From: Candidatus Parcubacteria bacterium | Lineage (GTDB): Bacteria > Patescibacteriota > Patescibacteriia > PEXW01 | Assembly: GCA_003597955.1 (NCBI GenBank) | Contig: QZJU01000002.1 | Coordinates: 1-27,090 of the forward strand | Direction of reading: 5' to 3' | Length of the DNA: 27,090 nucleotides | In this document: positions 22,527-27,090 of the stretch, piece by piece | How positions within the stretch are numbered: the stretch's first letter is position 1 | Layout of the letters: each line of letters starts with the position of its first letter | The notes under the pieces: generated by a model | Database searches by the model: none | Told to the model about the DNA's origin: nothing | Seen by the model: the letters and a program-made list of their open reading frames with translations, nothing else | Position numbers and translations under genes: made by a program

Positions 22527-23129
22527 ATGCGTATCTACTTTTTCCAAGCTCCGTCCGACAAGGCTCGCTTCGAGAATGTCCGTCAGGAAATTCTTGATAT
22601 TTTGGAAATGAAGAAAATTTTCTATGTCACCTCTGACGGCAGAAATAGCTTTGACATTCCAGCTGAAGAATTGGAAGCCTTGAACGAGAGCGGAGGTTCA
22701 ATGCTGGATAAAATGGATGCTTTGATAATTGAAGGCTCCACCCCGAATGCCGATATTGGTTATTTGCTGGCTTACGCCATGAGCCTGCGCCGTCCCGTGC
22801 TGTATTTGTACGATAAAGATATTTCCAACAAAGGCGTTTTAAAATTTTTAGGCAACCGCCAAATTCCATCAAATATTCACGTTAAGTCATACAGTGGGGG
22901 ACAAGCGAAAGAAATTGTCGAGAAATTCCTAACCGGTCTTCAGGGCGAGGAAGCGCAGGCCTTGCCGACCATTAAATTTACATTAAGAATTACGCCGCAG
23001 ATGGAAAGGTATTTGCAGTGGAAGGCAAAAAAATTTAAGATGACCAAGGCCGATTTCTTGCGGGAAAAGATTTCCGAAGAAATCATGAAAAACGACGAGG
23101 AATATAAAAGGTATTTAGGAAGGAAATGA
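22527..23129 (+). CDS. Deoxyribosyltransferase-like domain fused to a ribbon-helix-helix domain
   Basis: 200 residues. Residues 1-138 resemble nucleoside 2-deoxyribosyltransferases: an opening strand (MRIYFFQAP), then ALIIEGSTPNADIGYLLAYA (65-84). In the family the segment reads like TPSxGVGYELGxA, where the Glu of YEL is the nucleophile; here it is L80. E69 remains. Residues 148-190 look like a ribbon-helix-helix DNA-binding unit: strand KFTLRI, helix TPQMERYLQWKAKKF, turn KMTKADF, helix LREKISEEIM. A nucleotide-sensing regulator is the simplest reading. It starts one base after the asparaginase-like stop and ends one base before the next gene. Confidence 0.7.
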   Translation: MRIYFFQAPSDKARFENVRQEILDILEMKKIFYVTSDGRNSFDIPAEELEALNESGGSMLDKMDALIIEGSTPNADIGYLLAYAMSLRRPVLYLYDKDISNKGVLKFLGNRQIPSNIHVKSYSGGQAKEIVEKFLTGLQGEEAQALPTIKFTLRITPQMERYLQWKAKKFKMTKADFLREKISEEIMKNDEEYKRYLGRK

Positions 23130-23130
23130 T

Positions 23131-24516
23131 ATGAAATATGTAATTTTATTGGCGGCGATATTGAATTTTATCCTAGCCATGTCGGTTCGCCGAAGATCCG
23201 TAAACCGAATTCAAAGAAATTTTTCAAATTTTATTTTTTTAATTGCGGTTTGGGTTTTGGTAAATTTTATTTATTTTAACCTTCCGAAATACCCATTTGT
23301 GCATTTAAGTTATAGCATTGGCGCAATAGTGATTGCCGCCATATTTTTCTGGACAATTAAGTTTACTAAGACAAAAATTACCCGCTTTGTTAGAAACTCA
23401 GTTTTATTGATCACAGTTTTGCTAATCGTGGGTACGCTTATTCCAAGCGCTTTCTTAGGTACACACTTGACCTTTACGAAATTAGGATTTGAAATTACAG
23501 CTGGACCACTTTTTAACATCTATTCAATTTTAGCGAGTTGTATACTATTGGTGTCTATTGCATTATTAGCTAAAGCATTTTTAAAGGCAAAGGGACTCGA
23601 ACGCCTAAGGATGTCATATGTGGCCTTAGGTTTTATTGTTCCGATAATAATTGTCGTGATTTTTGATTTTATATTGCCAATTTTTGGAATTTTTGTGTTT
23701 GCAAGCTTGGATAGTATCACTTCTTTTATTTTTGCTTTTGGCGTTGCTTACGCAATAACGCGTTACCAATTTTTTGATATCAAGATCGTTTTCCAAAAAA
23801 GCTTTGTGCAGTTGATGACTTTTGTGATATTATTCGCGATTTATGCTTACGTTCTAATCTTGGTTCAAAATCTTTCCAGCAAGTCAGTTGCCTTAAATAA
23901 CAATACCGGCTTATTAATCACCATCTTTATAATCGCATTGACCATTGAGCCTCTGCGCAAATGGATTTATAAAGTTATCGACGGGATTTTTGAAAATAAA
24001 GAAAAGCAAAGGCAGCTAAGTTTGAAAAAGATTGAGTTAATTACAAAATCTACTTTGCAGTTTCAGACCCTTTTGACAAAAACCAAAAAAGAATTAGAAG
24101 AGATTTTCGGGCCCGAGATTGATTTTTATCTGGCCGAAAGGAAGACTGGCAATTTTATTCAATATCCGAAAGGTGGGAAGAAACTGATGATTGAAAGTCC
24201 GACCGGAATCAAAATATTGTCCGGCAACGTTTTAATAACCGATGAACTTCTTTTTAGGATTGAAAACGGCGAAAGCGCTTTTGTTCACGCTTTAGATTGG
24301 CTGAAACAAAATAATTATTCGGCAGTCATTCCTATCGGCTCGGGCGATGAAATGGTCGGCATATTTTGCCTGAGCCAAAACCTAAAGCAGCAAAAATTTA
24401 TTACCGCAGACACAGTGGGATTTTTAAAGGAATTCCAAGAGCAAATCTTTTTCCCGTTTGCTAGTGCGTATGCTTATAAATTGGCTATTGAAAGAATCAC
24501 GAGCGATAAGCACTAA
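23131..24516 (+). CDS. Multi-pass membrane sensor (7TM histidine-kinase-type N-terminus) with GAF-like tail
   Basis: 461 residues with an SD (GGAAGGA). About nine hydrophobic helices fill residues 4-273 and resemble the histidine-kinase N-terminal 7TM region; AFGVAYAITRYQFFDIKIVFQKS (about 200-222) is typical of it. A linker helix (about 280-320, ENKEKQRQLSLKKIELI) leads to a GAF-like domain (about 325-455: FGPEIDFYLAER, YSAVIPIGSGDEMVGIFCLSQ). No phospho-accepting His box or ATPase domain follows, so it is a sensor without a kinase. It is the third gene of the operon, with one base between genes. Confidence 0.75.
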   Translation: MKYVILLAAILNFILAMSVRRRSVNRIQRNFSNFIFLIAVWVLVNFIYFNLPKYPFVHLSYSIGAIVIAAIFFWTIKFTKTKITRFVRNSVLLITVLLIVGTLIPSAFLGTHLTFTKLGFEITAGPLFNIYSILASCILLVSIALLAKAFLKAKGLERLRMSYVALGFIVPIIIVVIFDFILPIFGIFVFASLDSITSFIFAFGVAYAITRYQFFDIKIVFQKSFVQLMTFVILFAIYAYVLILVQNLSSKSVALNNNTGLLITIFIIALTIEPLRKWIYKVIDGIFENKEKQRQLSLKKIELITKSTLQFQTLLTKTKKELEEIFGPEIDFYLAERKTGNFIQYPKGGKKLMIESPTGIKILSGNVLITDELLFRIENGESAFVHALDWLKQNNYSAVIPIGSGDEMVGIFCLSQNLKQQKFITADTVGFLKEFQEQIFFPFASAYAYKLAIERITSDKH

Positions 24517-24519
24517 GCA

Positions 24520-25053
24520 CGAAATTCTAAATTCTAAATAAATTATAATGATTCAAATTTCAAATTCTAAGAAAATACGATTTGGAAGATAGAACACTGA
24601 AATTTGCGAACGAGGTTATTCAATTTATTGCCAAAGTTCCAAGAAATATTTCTTGTATTGAAATCACCAAACAACTTGTCAGGTCAGCCGGATCAGTCGG
24701 CGCTAATTATATTGAAGCCAATGAGTCTTTGAGTAAAAAAGATTTCTTAATGCGAATTAGAATTTGCAAAAAAGAAGCCAAGGAAACGCGTTATTGGTTA
24801 AATTTACTTGAAGTTGCGGAAACATTGAATAAAGTGAAGACATATTTAATTCAAGAGGTTACCGAATTTATGAAAATTTTCGGCGCGATAATTGAAAAAA
24901 GCAAATAACTGGAAGGGTAAATCTGAAATATAAATTCCAAAAATCCTAAACAAACATTAAGGTTCTACAAACGAATTTCTAATGCGTTTAAGGAATTAGA
25001 ATTTGATATTTGAGTTTTGTTTAGAATTTAGATATTAGAATTTAGGATTTCGA
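24520..25053. repeat. Inverted-repeat unit enclosing the four-helix-bundle gene
   Basis: The left arm (24520-24571) contains CGAAATTCTAAATTCTAA and TCAAATTTCAAATTCTAA. The right arm (24991-25053), read on the minus strand, contains CGAAATCCTAAATTCTAA and TCAAATATCAAATTCTAA, each with one mismatch and in the same order. RNA from this unit could fold with the gene in the loop, as in 23S rRNA intervening sequences. No rRNA sequence is seen around it. Confidence 0.6.
24582..24908 (+). CDS. Four-helix bundle protein (23S rRNA intervening-sequence family)
   Basis: 108 residues from TTG 24582. EDRTLKFANEVIQFIAKVP, QLVRSAGSVGANYIEANESLSKKDFLMRIRICKKEAKETRYWLNLL and the closing helices are unmistakable for the TIGR02436 four-helix bundle (S23/IVP) family, which occurs in 23S rRNA insertions and as free genes and is related to Avd of diversity-generating retroelements. 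The function is not established; RNA or protein scaffolding is suspected. Homologues usually begin with M-K-K-Y-D-L-E; here RKYDLE is present in frame upstream of the TTG, but no standard start precedes it (the frame is open back to TGA at 24549), so the start may be ATT or may be lost. Confidence 0.8.
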   Translation: MEDRTLKFANEVIQFIAKVPRNISCIEITKQLVRSAGSVGANYIEANESLSKKDFLMRIRICKKEAKETRYWLNLLEVAETLNKVKTYLIQEVTEFMKIFGAIIEKSK

Positions 25054-25093
25054 AACTGTCAATTTCAATAAGTTCGTCACCTTTCGTTAAAAA

Positions 25094-25107
25094 GGCTAAG
25101 ATTAGCC
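25094..25107. promoter_or_regulatory. Palindrome GGCTAAGATTAGCC
   Basis: This 14-bp palindrome differs by one base from GGCTAAGGTTAGCC at 302-315. It lies about 140 bases before the 25236 gene and about 85 bases before a further pair of half-sites at that gene's promoter. Confidence 0.45.
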
Positions 25108-25134
25108 AAAAACACCTATTTCTTTAAACAACCC

Positions 25135-25156
25135 CGCCGTCGCGACGGCGCTGTTT
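25135..25156 (+). terminator. GC-rich palindrome with T tail
   Basis: CGCCGTCGCGACGGCG (25135-25150) is a perfect palindrome with AAACA before it and CTGTTTTA after it, giving an extended stem and a short T run: a probable intrinsic terminator for the transcript of the upstream block. The rest of 24909-25235 holds the right repeat arm and the GGCTAA-type sites. Confidence 0.5.
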
Positions 25157-25179
25157 TATCGTGGATAACTAAGAGTTTT

Positions 25180-25214
25180 TTGGCTAAAATCTGTGCTAGC
25201 ATTAAATTAGCCAA
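25180..25214 (+). promoter_or_regulatory. Promoter of the 25236 gene overlapped by TTGGCTAA/TTAGCCAA arms
   Basis: TTGGCT (25180-25185) and TAAATT (25203-25208) are spaced 17. The perfect inverted arms TTGGCTAA (25180-25187) and TTAGCCAA (25207-25214) sit on the -35 and on the downstream edge of the -10, an arrangement typical of an operator. A one-mismatch DnaA box (CGTGGATAA) lies at 25160-25168. Confidence 0.5.
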
Positions 25215-25235
25215 TAAATTAAGCCCAAAATCCGT

Positions 25236-25940
25236 ATGGAATTAAATAATCCTCAAAATAAGCCACAAATACCCCCCAAAAAGGGCAATTCACCTACCCT
25301 CTGGGTAGTCCTCATTATCGTCCTCCTGGTAGCTATTGCTGTTGCCGTGTACTCGTACTGGAATAAGAACCAGAACAGTAATACCAATGTGAACCAGAAT
25401 ACGAACGTTGCGGTAAATAGTAATGTGAATACACCACTGAACCAGAACGTAAATACAGTCAATACGAATAGCTCAACAAACGCCAATGTCGCTGTGGATA
25501 CATCAAATTGGAAAACCTATTCTAATACAAAGTATCAATACAGCTTCAAGTATCCAAAGGACTTCGGCCTTCTTGATTCACCAAATTCTTCAGTTCCCGA
25601 CACGCAATCGCCAACAATTGGATTTGGAACTACTGAAATGAGTTTTCGGGTTAGTATACAAACCGTCGAAGCTTGTGATTCCCTCTCAACATGTGTGCAG
25701 AAGTATCCTTACAGTAATGCCTCTCTAGGTGTGAGTACTGGCCTGAATCAAACCGAAATTGACGGACACCAAGCACTGACAGAAACTATCAATCGGCCAC
25801 AGACGGGGAACTGGATTCATCATGTCTGGTACGTCTTAAATGGGCAGAAACTGTCGACTTTTTCAACAGTCTCGTCAGTTTCATTCGACACTCAAGCTCT
25901 CGCAACATACAACGCAATTATTGCCTCAATTCGGTTTTGA
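25236..25940 (+). CDS. Membrane-anchored surface protein with Asn/Thr-rich linker
   Basis: 234 residues. A short Pro/Lys-rich cytoplasmic start, one membrane helix (about 22-41), a linker of about 50 residues made mostly of Asn, Thr, Val and Ser, and an outside domain (about 90-234) opening with WKTYSNTKYQYSFKYPKDF, a pattern I associate with PsbP-like surface domains in Gram-positive and Patescibacteria proteins. Two cysteines (C142 and C147 approximately) may bridge. The linker style is shared with the IPT/TIG lipoprotein at 2906 and the 6814 protein. No SD. The partner is unknown. Confidence 0.7.
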   Translation: MELNNPQNKPQIPPKKGNSPTLWVVLIIVLLVAIAVAVYSYWNKNQNSNTNVNQNTNVAVNSNVNTPLNQNVNTVNTNSSTNANVAVDTSNWKTYSNTKYQYSFKYPKDFGLLDSPNSSVPDTQSPTIGFGTTEMSFRVSIQTVEACDSLSTCVQKYPYSNASLGVSTGLNQTEIDGHQALTETINRPQTGNWIHHVWYVLNGQKLSTFSTVSSVSFDTQALATYNAIIASIRF

Positions 25941-25964
25941 AATCTAGCCACAAACCCATATTGC

Positions 25965-25981
25965 TTCATCCACGGGATGAA
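25965..25981 (+). other. Hairpin in the leader of the M23 peptidase gene
   Basis: TTCATCC-acg-GGATGAA is a perfect 7-bp stem with a 3-base loop, followed by AGGGGGATAAT rather than T, so it is not a terminator. TTGACA at 26007-26012 has no good -10 behind it. Confidence 0.3.
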
Positions 25982-26055
25982 AGGGGGATAATGCAAAAAA
26001 GTTTTATTGACAACTAATCACCAAACACAAACCCAAACTAAGAAGGAGGTCGGCT

Positions 26056-27090
26056 ATGAAGCTGACGAAAATGTTATTGTTGCTCTTGCTTATCGTAGGA
26101 GCGCAGCTCGAGGTTCTTTTAGCTGCAGAGGGACCTGCGATGTTACCAATCTTCGGGAAACACTCCCGATGCGTTACGGCAAATGGTGACTGTGGTTGGC
26201 AGTTCACGCAAAACGCAGATGGTTACAGCCCGCCAGTTACCTGGGTCTATCATCCCGGCTGGGATTTTAATCTCTCAGTCCCAGATGACCAGGGACAGAA
26301 CGTCTACGCAATTGCGGACGGAACCGTCGTCCTCGATGCGGGCCACGTCGTCAATGGTATTGCCAATTACTGGGGCGTGTTAGTCGTTGAACACAACATC
26401 AACGGCCAGAACTTCTATTCCCAGTACGGACATGTAAAGGAAATTTACGTCTCCAACGGTCAACAGGTAAAGAAAGGAAACCGTATTGCAAAGGTTGGTA
26501 ATGTTGGGTCTGGTGCCTATCATCTTCACTGGGAAATTCGTGCAGACAACCATCCGGCTCCAACTTCACAGGGTTACTGGAGTACGACGTTACAAACGCT
26601 TTCCAATGTTACCTCCTGGTACCGCAACCCCGAGCGCATGGTAGTCCGCCTGGACATTGATGCCGAAAGGGTTGCCCAAGGTGAGGGGAACTACGGCAGC
26701 CTCGTGCAGGACAACGACTGGTTCATTCCCCTGAACGATGACGCCCCGTATAACGGTGACAACACCCCGAAGACCTGTTACGTCCAGAAGTGGTCCGGCG
26801 GTGCGTTCGGCCCCTGCGGTGTCATCTTTGACGCTCTCGGCGGCACGCGCACCGCGTACACTGTCCGCAACGGTTTTTGGGGGACCTGGAACGGCGCGGG
26901 TGGCCCGTCGAGTTCCATTGGCATACCCATCACCAATGAGTATGGTCAAGGCGGTTCTACCTCACGGCAGGACTTTCAGAAGGGTTACCTGTACTGGAAC
27001 GGCAGCTCGGTGTCTGTGAACTACTATCCGAACTGTGCGCCTGGCTGGACTAACTCTGGCTGGAACAACCAATATTCGTACCTTTTTGCC
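26056..27090 (+). CDS. Secreted M23 metallopeptidase with LGFP-like region (cut by window edge)
   Basis: At least 345 residues, open to the window end. ATG 26056 follows AGAAGGAGGT. A signal peptide (about 1-24) precedes an M23/LytM domain with all zinc and catalytic residues: H66 and D70 (HPGWD), H126 (YGHV), and H156 and H158 (HLHWE). M23 enzymes cut peptide cross-bridges of peptidoglycan. After a linker (about 195-255), residues 258-315 resemble an LGFP repeat (GTRTAYTVRNGFWGTWNG, SIGIPITNEY, RQDFQKGYLYW), a wall-binding unit. From about 26600 codons become clearly richer in G and C (GAC, AAC, GGC, ACC) than in neighbouring genes, suggesting transfer. It could remodel the cell's own wall or attack a neighbour's. 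Confidence 0.85.
   Translation, partial: MKLTKMLLLLLLIVGAQLEVLLAAEGPAMLPIFGKHSRCVTANGDCGWQFTQNADGYSPPVTWVYHPGWDFNLSVPDDQGQNVYAIADGTVVLDAGHVVNGIANYWGVLVVEHNINGQNFYSQYGHVKEIYVSNGQQVKKGNRIAKVGNVGSGAYHLHWEIRADNHPAPTSQGYWSTTLQTLSNVTSWYRNPERMVVRLDIDAERVAQGEGNYGSLVQDNDWFIPLNDDAPYNGDNTPKTCYVQKWSGGAFGPCGVIFDALGGTRTAYTVRNGFWGTWNGAGGPSSSIGIPITNEYGQGGSTSRQDFQKGYLYWNGSSVSVNYYPNCAPGWTNSGWNNQYSYLFA

Noticed and set aside
26004-26383. Short frames on both strands near the M23 gene
   Set aside because: All lie over the start of the M23 peptidase, which has a strong SD, signal peptide and complete active site but stays open to the window end.

Overview
The window looks like a chromosomal piece of a Patescibacteria (Candidate Phyla Radiation) bacterium. 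The main reasons are many short secreted or membrane proteins with Asn/Thr-rich linkers, a compact dcw cell-division/wall cluster, many genes without a Shine-Dalgarno (SD) sequence, an orphan 7TM-type sensor protein and a TIGR02436-like four-helix-bundle gene. TGA acts as a normal stop, so the code is table 11. No rRNA, tRNA or CRISPR was seen. The lineage below phylum cannot be fixed from the sequence.

Layout. 1-147 (-): start of lexA with a clear promoter. 148-841: AT-rich control DNA with two perfect DnaA boxes and GGCTAA/TTAGCC palindromes, a doubtful ORF, and a row of hairpins ending in a strong terminator (possible small RNA). 842-4884 (+): sugar kinase, alpha/beta hydrolase, small protein, IPT/TIG lipoprotein and a processive-type GT2 glycosyltransferase. 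4929-5657 (-): secreted repeat protein. 5764-8308 (+): two membrane proteins and trpS. 8402-9106 (-): unusual RNase III-like protein. 9323-9895 (+): unknown gene. 10011-14990 (+): mraZ-rsmH-ftsL-ftsI-murF, preceded by a textbook MraZ operator.

15132-21010 is more accessory in character: a membrane protein (-), three small genes behind stacked consensus promoters and strong SDs, a DUF2207 membrane protein with a probably leaderless start, a radical SAM/SPASM-like enzyme meeting a Nudix hydrolase tail to tail, and what looks like a remnant of a second DUF2207 tail. 21011-21502 is repeat-rich non-coding DNA that includes a 106-bp MITE-like element.

21503-24516 (+) is the most interesting block. 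Three abutting genes encode an asparaginase-fold protein lacking both catalytic threonines, a deoxyribosyltransferase-fold protein lacking the usual nucleophile and fused to a ribbon-helix-helix domain, and a multi-pass membrane protein with a GAF-like tail but no kinase. I read it as a possible ligand-sensing system built from pseudoenzymes. 24520-25053 is a four-helix-bundle gene between imperfect inverted repeats, like a free-standing 23S rRNA intervening sequence. 25236-27090 holds an Asn/Thr-linker surface protein and the start of a secreted M23 peptidase with an LGFP-like region, cut by the window end.
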